Source: Sthenelais limicola
Lineage: Eukaryota; Annelida; Polychaeta; Phyllodocida; Sigalionidae
Direction of reading: 5' to 3'
Length of the DNA stretch: 64,000 nucleotides
NCBI GenBank assembly: GCA_942159475.1
Contig: OW804096.1
Span: 36,269,744-36,333,743 of the forward strand
Position numbers and translations under genes: made by a program
The notes under the pieces: generated by a model
The model's database searches: none
What the model saw: the letters and a program-made list of their open reading frames with translations, nothing else
What the model was told of the DNA's origin: nothing
In this document: piece by piece, positions 41,860 through 51,941 of the stretch
How the letters are laid out: the number at the start of each line of letters is the position of its first letter
How positions within the stretch are numbered: the stretch's first letter is position 1

Positions 41860-42300
41860 TATACATGTATATTCTTTATTTCAAATTTGTCATGATAGAT
41901 AGTATAATAAGTAAATGAATAAATAATAAATGAATAATTCTGGAAAAGCGGACCCGCTTCTATGATAATCATAGGTCTTCCAGGGGGTTGGTGGAAATAT
42001 ATCCTTGCGATTTTCGATTAAAATGTTACTGGTGTGACACAGGACACAACCTATCGATCATTCATTTCTTATCTTTATGATTTCTTTGCCTTGAAATACA
42101 TTTTTCTTTGGAAAATTTTATTTCGTCAAATATTCACAATTATTATAGTGATACATCTTATTTGCCAAATTGAAAAGCATATAAAAAGTTTTGATATCAA
42201 GGAATACATCTAGATCAAGGAAGGTTTAATTAAGTAAGTGATACAACGAACAATTACAATCTATATAATTTCTAGTTAATTATCATAGCGACAATTATAT
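41860..42300. other. AT-rich DNA, nothing recognised
   Basis: No gene or named repeat found. Confidence 0.45.
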
Positions 42301-42350
42301 GGATGCTTCAGGGTTTTTCTACCTATAGGTAGAAAAACCCTGAAGCATCC
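42301..42350. repeat. perfect 50 bp palindrome
   Basis: Bases 42301-42323 are the exact complement of 42328-42350, with TATA at the centre; no unpaired loop is needed. Its right arm runs into the open frame of the truncated LINE, so it marks the 5' truncation joint. Confidence 0.95.
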
Positions 42351-42537
42351 AACGCCCAAAACAGATCAAATTAAACACTCAATTATAAATAGAATTCCAT
42401 ACGCATGGAACAAGCTACCTACCGAAGCCCACCGATTGATAGATAAAAAAGCCTTTAAAACCTTAGCAAACCAAACTTTATTTGGAATGATGCCTTCTTT
42501 ACCCATGTTATTTGAGTTCAATGTTGTAATCATCTAA
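42345..42537 (+). pseudogene. C-terminal end of a non-LTR retrotransposon RT, 5'-truncated
   Basis: One frame is open through AWNKLPTEAHRLIDKKAFKT to a TAA at 42535. The pattern I-P-x-A-W-N-x-L-P, then a Phe-Lys step about 20 residues on, is the known C-terminal tail of LINE ORF2 proteins (CR1/L2/RTE-like clades). It is followed by about 260 bp of 3' UTR, AATAAA at about 42786 and a TTCTATTCTATTC tail ending near 42815. Everything upstream, including RT and endonuclease, is missing, as in ordinary dead-on-arrival LINE copies. Confidence 0.75.
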
Positions 42538-43071
42538 TTTGCCATTTGCTATTGTCAGGATAAAAAAGATATTTATTACTTCGACAACCATGTTGTACCA
42601 TTTTCAAACCAATTGTTTTGTTATAAAACATTGTCCACAAAAATTGTAGGAACTCAACCTGAGTCAACGACCAAGGCGAGGATGTTTCCCTACATAAATT
42701 GAACGTTAATCTAAGCGAAGAGAAAGAATTAGAACACCTCCCATATGGTCGGAGATATTCTTTCTATAGCGTTTGTCAACGAAAATAAAAATGTTTTTCT
42801 ATTCTATTCTTTTCTACAGTTCTTACATATAAATCCGATTTAATTCGGAAGGAGATGGTATCTATCTGAATCAACTCGCTGTACCAGACCAAATTCCGAC
42901 TACCACTAGCAGGTGCTCAAAACTAAATCCCATAGTATCATTTTTGTGTTTGTTATGGGGCCAACATAAAATAATACATACTTAAAAATACAAATGTCAG
43001 TCATGGAAAATAAAATAAAATATCGTTACCTCAAGGCACCGTTTTGCTGCCTACAGGACAGTCATGTATAT

Positions 43072-43307
43072 GGGACAGATTTTCAGAAAATGTACAATTC
43101 GCCTTCACCAATCCTCTCAATCCTCCCACATTTAAGAAATAAGTGAGCTTTAAAATGCAGTTTAACATAACAGAATTGATACTTTAAATCAATGTGATAC
43201 CAAGTATACTCAGATATACCTGGTATTCATCATTTTTTCAGCCTAATTTAGCAGAAATTACTAAATATGTAGAGCTGCCAATTGTACATTTTCTGAAAAT
43301 CTGTCCC
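43072..43307 (-). mobile_element. GGGTCAG element, full copy with compensating ends
   Basis: Ends are GGGACAG and CTGTCCC: both carry the same change, so they still pair. ATAT on both sides. Confidence 0.85.
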
Positions 43308-43452
43308 ATATTCTCACAAAAATCCATTAACTCCAGAAACATAGCTCATTCTACAACTCATCAAACGATGTTACTATTCAATAAGTTAAGACTGTGTGAG
43401 GGAAGAAAAATGTAAGTTGGATAATTGGACATGGATGTGTTAAACGCACAGT

Positions 43453-43682
43453 GGGTCAGATTCTCAATAAATGTACAATTGGCAGCTGTACACATTTAGT
43501 AAATTCTGCTAAATTAGGCTGCAATTTGGTCAATACTAGGTAAATTAGAGTATATTTGCGCATTGCATTGATTCTAGCAATCTTTTAGGTTAGGTTAACC
43601 TGTAATTTGAAGTTCATCTGGAATTTGTGTTATTTGAGAAGATTGGCAAAGTTGAATTATACATTTTAAAAAAATCTGACCC
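43453..43682 (+). mobile_element. GGGTCAG element, copy-1 subfamily
   Basis: Both ends present, left with GATTCTCAATAAA change; flanks CAGT and ACGT. Confidence 0.8.
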
Positions 43683-43689
43683 ACGTACG

Positions 43690-44215
43690 CTATGGTGGTG
43701 GTGTGTTATTTCCATCTTTTTCTAACTTTTTGTTGTTAATTTTTTGTAAAGATTTTATCTACCCTAGGAGTACATGTCCTCTTCACGGGGTTATTCACTT
43801 GGCCCAGTATGCTTTCTAAGAGAAGTTATTAAATAGTTATACAACTAGCTTTGTACATTGATAGACGCGAGTAGTCTAGTATTCATGATACTCAGTGGAT
43901 AGTTAGTATTACTTTATGTTTTTTTCTATTAAATTGACTGATTTATCCAAATACTTTTTATTTTTTTGTCTCGATTTATAGAGGTTGGCTTATGGCGTTG
44001 TATAGAAACTAAACTTTTTTTCTTGTTTTTTCTCTGGATATCTGAGAATAGCATCCTGTGATGTAATGTTATCTCCTGAACAAAAAAATCTTAAATCTTA
44101 AATCTAAATATATGTAGGCCAACGTCAGATATGAACTGAATGCAAATCAGCTCGGTGCTGGCAGGGGTGGGGGTCCATTTTTTTAAATATAGTTTAGCAC
44201 TCCTTACTTTTATAG
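43690..44215. other. AT-rich DNA, possible retroposon tail
   Basis: No gene. Ends near 44105 with repeated TTAAATCT units, as at the 3' end of some non-LTR elements. Confidence 0.4.
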
Positions 44216-44283
44216 GGAAAGGGGGAAGGGGGAAGGGGGAAGGGGGAAGGGGGAAGGGGGAAGGGGGAAGGGGGAAGGGGGGA
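44216..44283 (+). repeat. GGGGGAA minisatellite
   Basis: About nine perfect 7 bp GGGGGAA units. Confidence 0.95.
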
Positions 44284-44834
44284 AAGGCCAGATGCTTTAG
44301 TCATCTAAGTATCATTTAAGTGTCATTAAACGTCGCCTACTTGATATGTGCTATTATGACCTGGCTTAGAGGGGAGAGGATTAAATCTAAGACAGGAGGA
44401 ACTTCCCCGAGATTGGGTCGAGGGAGGCGAGCTGAGGCCATGGCTAAGCTGTTTTTTATGAGGATGTGAACTGATTAACATGCAGGGACTAATGAAATGC
44501 CTTCTTCTACACCTCGACATCAGAGAGAAATCCCTGCACTATAATTACCCTGCCATAAACTATACCTCTGAGCGGGGTGTTATAGAAAGCCATAGGCTAC
44601 AGCATTGGAAAGTCATATCACCCTATCGAAATTCTTGCTTATCATACTGAGCTCCGGCGGTGTTTTAGGAAGAAAATAGATCCATGTTTGCGTCCTTATT
44701 TTCTATATTTAGATAATTATTTTCGCAAGAAACAGACATTGTATGCAACGTACATAATAAAATAATAATCATAATGATAAGCAGCTGTGATATCTATCCT
44801 TCACAGTACCAGTTCATGCTCAATGCTAGCTCCT
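44284..44834. other. intergenic DNA, nothing recognised
   Basis: A 64-codon minus frame at 44326-44520 lacks recognisable homology. No repeat assigned. Confidence 0.4.
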
Positions 44835-45094
44835 GGGTCAGATTTTCAGAAAATGCACAATCTACTGTTCTACACATCTATCAAATTCTGCTAAATAATA
44901 GTGAAAATTGGATAAATACTAGGTATATCTGAGTTGACTCTGTATTGTATTCATTCATTGAATCTATCTGGTTATGTTGAACTGCATTTTGAACCGTATT
45001 TGAACTGTATTTTAAACCTGATTTCCGTCTTTGTTTCCGGGTTATTTGAGAGGATTTGGGAAGGCCAATTGTACATTTTATGGAGACTTGACCC
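44835..45094 (+). mobile_element. GGGTCAG element, CTACAG subfamily with internal duplication
   Basis: Complete ends; longer than usual because TGAACTGTATTTTAAACC-type sequence near 44985-45020 is repeated. Confidence 0.75.
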
Positions 45095-45206
45095 AGAACG
45101 TCCTATACACAGCAATCGAGCAATATATTTTAACTTTTGTGTTTTTCACGTTGGCTGTTCATGTTGATGATTAAGTGATCATGAGACACCATGACCTTCT
45201 ATAACT

Positions 45207-45306
45207 GGGTCGAATTTACCTAGTATAGACACAATTGCGGCCCAAGTTTGCAGAATATACTAAATGTGAACAGCTGCCAATTGTACATTTTCTGAAAATC
45301 TGACCC
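45207..45306 (-). mobile_element. GGGTCAG element, 100 bp internal deletion derivative
   Basis: GGGTC at the left, then directly the inner part (GAATTTACCTAGTATAGAC) and the normal right end. AACT flanks both sides (45203-45206, 45307-45310). Confidence 0.75.
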
Positions 45307-45349
45307 AACTATGAATCTATCTAGCCTGTAACGCTAAGGTACCATTGGA

Positions 45350-45560
45350 TTAATATCCATTGGCTTTGACCATTTGACAAAGCCATGGCACTTCATACAC
45401 TTGTGTCTCTTTATCTACTTTTATCTTTAATCTACACCTATCTATGTTTATAAGTATACTTTCTAGTCTAGAATATATTCCGAATTCAGGGGTATTTGAA
45501 TTACAGATAATACTCCCTTTTCCATCTTTTACATTCAGGAAACAAAAAAAATACCCTAAG
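45350..45560 (-). other. unrecognised minus-strand open frame
   Basis: About 60 codons open to a stop at 45350, containing NTPEFGIYSRLESI and YEVPWLCQ. It is bounded on its 5' side by an inverted-repeat element. It could be a fragment of a mobile-element ORF or a host exon; I recognise no family. Confidence 0.2.
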
Positions 45561-45565
45561 GCGGC

Positions 45566-46007
45566 GATTCCACTGGCTCGCTCTTTAAGTCCACTCTTCA
45601 TCCGCTCTTTTATTTTCCAGGAGCGCCTAACAAGCGAAGTCAGAGCGAAACCAGAGCGGTCTAATAGAATAGGTTACTGCGCTTTCTATACGCTCTTAAA
45701 AACTGCTGTGTGCGCTTCTTTGGAAGAGCACAGGGCGTTGTGCTCATATCTGTTGTGTTTGATATGAGTGCAACTACATGATACTCTTCCTGCCTGTTTA
45801 AGTAGCGGTCTAAGAGTGCAATGGGAGCGGACCAAGTGATTTACCATTGATTTCATAAGGAAACAAGTGAACCAGTAGAATCGCCCTGCGCTCGTATTGT
45901 GCTAAATATAAAAGCGGATGAAGAGTGAATGAAATGCACACTATAAATAAGCGAAGCAAGAGCAAGCCATGAGCACATATACAAGCGATCCAGTGGAATC
46001 GTACCTT
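45566..46007 (+). mobile_element. GAGCG-rich inverted-repeat element, copy 1
   Basis: Left end GCGATTCCACTGGCTCGCTC, right end AAGCGATCCAGTGGAATCGT. The interior is full of GAGCG, GCGCTC and AGCGGA words. About 440 bp, non-coding. Confidence 0.8.
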
Positions 46008-46011
46008 TAGG

Positions 46012-46454
46012 CTGCGTTTCCACTGGCTCGCTCTTTTAGACCGCTCATGGCCCGCTCTTTTTTTATTGACTTGAGCGCATAACACGCGAATGTAGAGCGA
46101 AACCAGAGTCGTCTAATAGAATCAATTACTGCGCTCTCTGTATGCTCTAAAAAGTGGCTATGTGCGCTTCTTTAGAAGAGCGCAGGACGTTGTGCTTATA
46201 TCTGATCTGTTTAATTTGAGCACTACAACACACCGCTCTTTCTGCCTGTTAAATTAGCGGACCAAGAGCACAGTGAGAGCGGACCAAGGGATTTACTATT
46301 GACTTCATAAGGAAAGAAGTAAACCAGTAGAATCACTCTGTGCTCGTCTTGTGCTCAAAATATTAGCGGATGAAGAGCAAAATAAAAGCACACTATAAAC
46401 AAGCGCAGCAAGAGCGAGCCATGAGCACATATAAAAGAGATCCAGTGGAATAAC
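46012..46454 (+). mobile_element. GAGCG-rich inverted-repeat element, copy 2
   Basis: Directly follows copy 1 in the same orientation (TTCCACTGGCTCGCTCTTTT; shared AGAGCGAAACCAGAG and GTGCGCTTCTTT). Confidence 0.8.
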
Positions 46455-46458
46455 GGTA

Positions 46459-46869
46459 TGATTCCACTGGCTCGCTTGTATATGTGCTCATGGCTCGCTC
46501 TTGCTGCACTTGTTTATAGTGTGCTTGTCATTTGCTCTTTGTCTCCTTTTATAATTAGCGCAGTACAAGCGCAGAGCGATTCTACTGATTCGCTTCTTTT
46601 CTTATGAAACCAATGGCAAGATTGTTGGTCCGCTCTCAGTGCGCTTCTTTTTAGGCAGAAAGAGCGTTGTGTAGTTGCGCTCAAATCAAACAGGTCAGAT
46701 ATTAGCGCAGTGTCACTATGTCCAGTTTTAAGAGCGTATATAAAGCGCAATAACTGATTCTATTGGACCGCTCTGGGTTCCCTCTAACTTTGCTTGTTAT
46801 GCGCTCAGGAAAAATAAAAGAGCGGGCCATGAGCGGATAAAAAGAGCGAGCCAGTGGAATCGCAGCCTA
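46459..46869 (-). mobile_element. GAGCG-rich inverted-repeat element, copy 3 (inverted)
   Basis: Reverse complement of copy 2; its right end, AGTGGAATCGCAGCC, mirrors GGCTGCGTTTCCACT at 46012, so copies 2 and 3 together make an 860 bp inverted repeat. Confidence 0.8.
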
Positions 46870-47265
46870 AGAAACCTTGCTTTAGGAAAATCACTGTTGG
46901 TACCTAATATCCATGGCATAGCATGTATAAGTAGACTTGCACAGTCCTAGCTAGTTAAGTATAATTAGCGATTTTAATTAATGTGATAATAGGTGATAAT
47001 TAATAATAATATAAATATAATGAGGTTACACAATGTTACGTAATGTTACATAACAATTCTAAAACTGAAAAAATAAAAGATCCTTCAAATACCATACGGG
47101 TCGTTCTTTTGAACAGCATCCCCGACCATGCTAAGAAATATGACCTAAGAGGATTTAGGACATTCCTAGGAGATTATAATGTTAAGGGAGTAGAGAGGAC
47201 AGAGTCCCTGAGTCACCTCCTTCCTCCTAGATAATAATGATAATGTTATTATACATGATATAATA
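46870..47265. other. AT-rich DNA, nothing recognised
   Basis: The 63-codon plus frame at 47043 shows no known motif. Confidence 0.4.
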
Positions 47266-47680
47266 TGTGATGTGTTCCAGGAAAATTAGTCATAAGTCGC
47301 AAAAATAATATTTCTCAATGTGCTTTTTTTTTTACAAGATCTCTTCCTTGCAATGTTCTGATCGTTGGAGGGTGTAACACTTACAGTCATATCAATCCGT
47401 GTAACAAATTTCAGGACATTATATTAAATATATCCTCGCGTTTTGAAGGCCTTCGTATGGAATATATCTAGCTACTTTACTGGTATTTACCCATCCAGAA
47501 AGATTGCAAACTTTTTTTTCAAAATAAAAATATCAAACTTAAAATATAGAAGTACTTAAATTAGGTATCCTAGTGTTTACTATCATTGGAATCAGCTTGA
47601 TCTCCTCTTTTGAAATATGGTGATAGCTTAAAATACATATTTTGCGACTTATGACTCATTTTCCTGAAACGGATCACATA
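47266..47680. mobile_element. second miniature family, full copy
   Basis: Left end TGTGATGTGTTCCAGGAAAA and TAGTCATAAGTCGCAAAA; right end TTTTGCGACTTATGACTCAT, then TTTCCTGAAACGGATCACAT is its complement. About 415 bp with inverted ends near 35 bp. Confidence 0.8.
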
Positions 47681-47806
47681 TGTTGTAATACGATAGTAAA
47701 TACTTATAACTAACCCCCGACCATGTTGGTGGAAACTACTCAGTTGTATGTTGTTCTATTATCTTATAGTGTATTGTTTGTATGTGGTAAAATTATTTAC
47801 TATTTA

Positions 47807-47870
47807 TTATATGTAGAAGGACCCGTCGGAAGAACTGCCTCTGACAGAGACAAGAGTCCTATTATATATT
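47807..47870 (+). repeat. short dispersed repeat CCCGTCGGAAGAACTG, second copy
   Basis: Matches 38120-38180 in the same orientation. Confidence 0.5.
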
Positions 47871-48015
47871 TTAATCCTATGTATATCAAAGTAAAAATAC
47901 AGTTTTAATATATATTATTCAACCTCTAGTCCACACGTAAATTTACCTTTGTAAATATCTTATGGAAATACAAATCTATTAGTATTATTTACCGGGAAAC
48001 GAACCATCGCTTTAT

Positions 48016-48241
48016 GGCTGAAATCGTCAGAAAGTGTACAATTCACCTTCATGAATCCTCTCAAATGACCCAAACTTTAAGAGGAAATTGACGTTCAAGA
48101 TACAGTTAAAGACGCACTGTTTATCAACACAATGCCAAAGATACTCTGATATACCCATTATTCATATTCTTTCAGTCTAATTTAGCAGAAGTCACCAAAT
48201 TGGTAGAGCTGCCGAATTTGCATTTTCTTAAAACTGGACCC
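48016..48241 (-). mobile_element. GGGTCAG family, AATCGTCAG subfamily, second copy
   Basis: Starts GGCTGAAATCGTCAGAAAGT and ends CTTAAAACTGGACCC; aligned with 41547-41775 over most of its length. Confidence 0.7.
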
Positions 48242-48470
48242 TCATAGAGGCCCCTATCTGTTGGACAATAGACTCTGTTTTTCATCTCGGTCCAGGCCTG
48301 ACATATCACTATACATAGCGTTGTATACAATTTAGTCAAATAAAACAGACTATTTATTACTAGAGATGAGATGATTACTGTGTATGTGAATGGTCACGCT
48401 ACAGAGAGGCCACCACCCACACATTGCTGTTTGTATTTTATGTCTTATAATTGTTTTAATTACTTTTACT

Positions 48471-48776
48471 GCGAAATTCCACAGTTGCAGTATGTCTTAT
48501 TCGTCAATGAAAATATGATATCAGAAATCTATATTAAAGTACGGTAATATTAATATTGTTATCCATATCTAGATCACCATTCCACAATTAAATTGTTATG
48601 TTACTAATAAATGGTAGAAAATACAGGTTTTTAGCTCCCAGACAACTCAAAATAATACTTCCGTACAGGATAAATAAACCGTTCTCACAACATCATCCGA
48701 TCACAACACGATAATGGTAAATCTAGTGAGGAAGGAAATATAAAAGTGTTCTTTTTTGCCCGCTTAAAGTGTTAGA
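48471..48776 (-). repeat. dispersed repeat E, inverted copy
   Basis: Reverse complement of 31265-31560. The two copies lie 17 kb apart in opposite orientations. Confidence 0.7.
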
Positions 48777-49043
48777 ATATGATTATATAATATATATATG
48801 AATTTTTATTTATGTTTTATAAACGGTTACGTGGAAAGGGCATACAGTTCTACAATGCAGGTCTTCCATTTTGTCCTAATTAAATAAATTAAGTTATCGA
48901 AAACATGCCAAGACAGCAGGATATTGTAATTCTGAGAGACCCGGTATTTTATCAATGATAACTAATTAGCCTAAAAGAGTATTATAATCTACAAGTAAAT
49001 GATCATGCACATAACTATCATTATCAAGGTTAATTAATTATGT

Positions 49044-49278
49044 GGGTCAGATTTTCAGAAAATGTACAATTGGCAGCTGTACACATTTACTACATTCTGC
49101 TAAATTAAGCCAAAATTTGGTCAATACGAGAAACATTCGAGAATATTCGGCATTGCATTGATTCTACCAATCTGTTTGTCTAGGTTAAGATGTATTTTGA
49201 ACTTTATTTTCGTGTGAAATTTGGGTTATTTGAGAAGAATGGTGAAGTTGAATTGTACGTTTTCTGGTAATCTGACCC
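49044..49278 (+). mobile_element. GGGTCAG element, copy-1 subfamily
   Basis: Complete; flanks ATGT and ATCT. Confidence 0.8.
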
Positions 49279-49610
49279 ATCTAAGAATGGCTAGGGGGAC
49301 CCGACCTCCTGCTCTACCCTCAAGGGCTGGGGTGAGCTCGGCCGGGGGCGGTGGGGGGGGGGGGTGTAGTTACTCAATGCTTTGTGCGCTGGGGGGCTGC
49401 TCAGCCGGTACCCTCCCACCTAGCCTCCATGGTTATTTCTCTCCGACTCTAGAAAACATTGGTTTTCTACAATATGGTAAAAAAAACTTTGTCCTAACAA
49501 TCACATATATTCAATCATTCAATCAAATTATCACAATATCCAGTACAGTCCCCCATGTAAAATTTGAGGAGTGGTAACTTTACCAACTTGATTGCAATGT
49601 AGTTGTACAT
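49279..49610. other. intergenic DNA with G run
   Basis: A GGGGGGGGGG run near 49352 in CG-rich DNA; no gene supported. Confidence 0.4.
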
Positions 49611-49866
49611 GGGTCAGATTTTCAGATTTCAGATTTTCAGAAAAATACACAATCTACAGGTCTACACACCTCACAAATTCTGCTGAATTAGAGTGAAAAT
49701 TGATAAATAATAGGTATATCTGAGTATGTTCTGTATTGTATTCATTCAATAAATCTGTTTGGTTGTGTTGAACTGTATTTAAACCTGATTCTTGTCTTAA
49801 ATTTGGGTTATTTGAGAAGATTGGTGTAGGCGAATTTTTAGGCGAATTTTTCTGAAAATCTGACCC
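49611..49866 (+). mobile_element. GGGTCAG element with duplicated ends
   Basis: CAGATTTTCAG is doubled at the left and GGCGAATTTTT at the right, so both ends have short internal duplications. Flanks ACAT and ATCT. Confidence 0.75.
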
Positions 49867-49934
49867 ATCTATCTCACAAGACGCATTGACAAGCTGATAC
49901 AATATAACGGGGGTGGTGGTTAACATTAAATGTT

Positions 49935-50065
49935 TCAGGAAAATGAGTAACAAGTCGCAAAATTCCTATTTTTAAAAGTTATTTATTCACAAGATCTCCT
50001 TTTTGGAATGTTTTCATTTTTGACATATCTAGTCAGATAGGTTTTAGAAATACATGGACCAAATT
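49935..50065 (+). mobile_element. second miniature family, partial copy
   Basis: GTTTCAGGAAAATGAGTAAC and AAGTCGCAAAA start the copy; TTCACAAGATCTCCTTT follows as in 47266-47680. The right half is missing. Confidence 0.6.
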
Positions 50066-50690
50066 TCAGGATAGTGTATTAAATATAGTAAGATCATCTT
50101 TAGTAAATAGACCCAGTATTTGTCCCTTATGGATTTTATAGGAACTTGAAGCTGTATTTAAAATGACCACTGGGTGTCTATTTTGTTCGTTTGGTCTTAC
50201 TACACTTCTTTGAACGATAAATGGAACCGTAACCCTTCTATCCATGTTGTCTACAATACCGTCATCTTGGATATCATAGATTGATGTTACTTCTCCCGTA
50301 ATTGCCATTTCTGAATGTGGTGGAACAGTGATAGATTTTATGGCTCGTATAGGCATATGTTCGGGAGATGGATCTATTTCAAATTTAATATTTGCTCTAT
50401 ACTTTCTGAAGAAATCACAACCTAGAATAACTGGGCGATTTAGTTTGGGGATAATCGCAAAATGATGTAGAAATTTAGTACCTTGGATAGTAAATTCTAG
50501 AGTTGCTAGTTTTCTGACACGTACGACCCCCCCATCCGCTACATAAATTTTCCAAGAGATGCGTTTTACCTTAATATGTTCCCTTTGTGAGCATTTCACA
50601 AATAAGCGATCATTGAGACGGAAGGCGGAAGTGGAGTGGCTGTTTGAAGCAGTTTTATTTCTTGAGAAATATAATCAGTTTGCAAGTAAC
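50066..50690 (-). pseudogene. LTR-retrotransposon aspartic protease, C-terminal half
   Basis: A 178-codon frame. The stretch NRPVILGCDFFRKY is the conserved second half of a Ty3/gypsy-type retropepsin (I-L-G-x-D-F/W), followed by a linker of the type that leads into RT. The frame stops at 50066 and no RT or integrase follows. The first half of the protease, with the active site, lies on the far side of YR element 3 at 55443-55755. So an older LTR-element fragment was split by the YR insertion. Which LTR clade it belongs to cannot be told. Confidence 0.7.
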
Positions 50691-50771
50691 CTGGTGGTAC
50701 AAATGATAAGACATGTAAGTTGAAAAAGAGATATACATGAAAGTTCTCAAAGAAGATGGTAAACTATAACC
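50691..50771 (-). repeat. B2 repeat of YR element 3
   Basis: CTGGTGGTACAAATGATAAG to GATGGTAAACTATAACC, repeated at 50914-50994. Confidence 0.9.
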
Positions 50772-50834
50772 GTAACCGCTTTATGTATTAAGCTCAACTG
50801 CTGAAAGCTTGTTCCCTGGTGTGGGAGGGTGGGA

Positions 50835-50910
50835 ATTTTCAAAGCTGTCCGTCTGGCTGACCACGCTGGAGTGAGGTCGAGTGTCCGAGAGAGCGTGGCA
50901 CCAGGAGCAC
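50835..50910 (-). repeat. A2 repeat of YR element 3
   Basis: ATTTTCAAAGCTGTCCGTCT to GCACCAGGAGCAC, repeated at 55367-55442. Confidence 0.9.
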
Positions 50911-50913
50911 TGA

Positions 50914-50994
50914 CTGGTGGTACAAATGATAAGACATGTAAGTTGAAAACAAGATATACATGAAAGTTCTCAAAGAAGATGGTAAACTATAACC
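50914..50994 (-). repeat. B1 repeat of YR element 3
   Basis: Abuts A2 through TGA at 50911-50913, the likely crossover core. Confidence 0.9.
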
Positions 50995-51017
50995 TCCAAA
51001 GTTAATGTTGTTTAATG

Positions 51018-51925
51018 TCAATATGGTTTTGACATCGCCTTGAGGGCTTTGTGAACAGCTTTGTCTGTTTTATCTCGCACGTATGAAGTGTAGGCAGTGG
51101 ACTTCCATTTTCCGTGGGATCGGACCTGGTCATCGGTCATGTGCTCCTGGAGAGCACAAGCCCCGCCACGGCGAAGCGAGTGAAGGGTATAGTGACGATC
51201 CTGGAGACCTGCAGCCAATAGAGCCGCGCGCCATGATGTTATGAGATCAGTAGTTGAGAGTGGCGCCCCATTATCCAACATGAAGAGGGGGGCGTCACCT
51301 GAACAGGAAGGGCGGTGGCGTATCATGGCATAGGCAGCCTGCACTGGGCAGAGGATCGAACCCGGGAGGGCCGGCAGGGTGAAGTAGTCAGCATCTGCCG
51401 CCCTCTGGAGGTTCTTGGCCCATTTATAGGAGATGGTGATGTCCGATGGGGTGATAGTAATATCCTTTCTCACCAGGTGGCGGGACCGGTCGAATGATTC
51501 ACCCCGACCTATAGCCACATTAGACTGGCGCATCAGAGTTGTGAACATGATTATAATAGCACATCTGAGCGTTGGACCTTCATTCTCCCAGCGGATGACT
51601 TTAAGCACTTTAATTAAATCCTCCGTGGATATAGGGGGTGCTTGTCTAGGCACATGGCGGATGGTTAGTGAGATGGCTGTGAGGGCATCCTTGACACGTA
51701 GGCCATCGAATGGAGAGACATCAGCACCAAGCCTAGCAAGACATGCCTTCACAGATGCAATATAATTTGCGATTGAGGCAGGAGAGGAGAAGTATAAAGC
51801 CAGTTACTCAATGAACACACACACTTGGACTTGTGAAGGGGTCCTGTAGTCATAGCCATAATGTGTGGAGAAACCAATGAATAGTTTCAGAGCCCACCTC
51901 CTGTTAGCAGCTAGCGAGGAAGTCG
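51018..51925 (-). pseudogene. tyrosine recombinase of YR element 3, one nonsense codon
   Basis: The catalytic half is intact: LMRQSN (Arg), HSLRR (His, Arg), HGKW and a following Tyr in YTSYV. In the N-terminal half an in-frame TAA at 51804-51806 interrupts the stretch that aligns with WYIEYLV of element 1. Upstream the frame stays open to an acceptor-like TTACAG just after the ORF2 stop, again with no ATG. Non-functional as it stands unless the stop is read through. Confidence 0.85.
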
Positions 51926-51941
51926 TGAGATGGCTCTGTAA

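Noticed and set aside
45350..45601. Host exon on the minus strand
   Set aside because: Open and moderately complex, but part of it is the end of a GAGCG element and no splice pair or family was found; kept only as an unrecognised frame.
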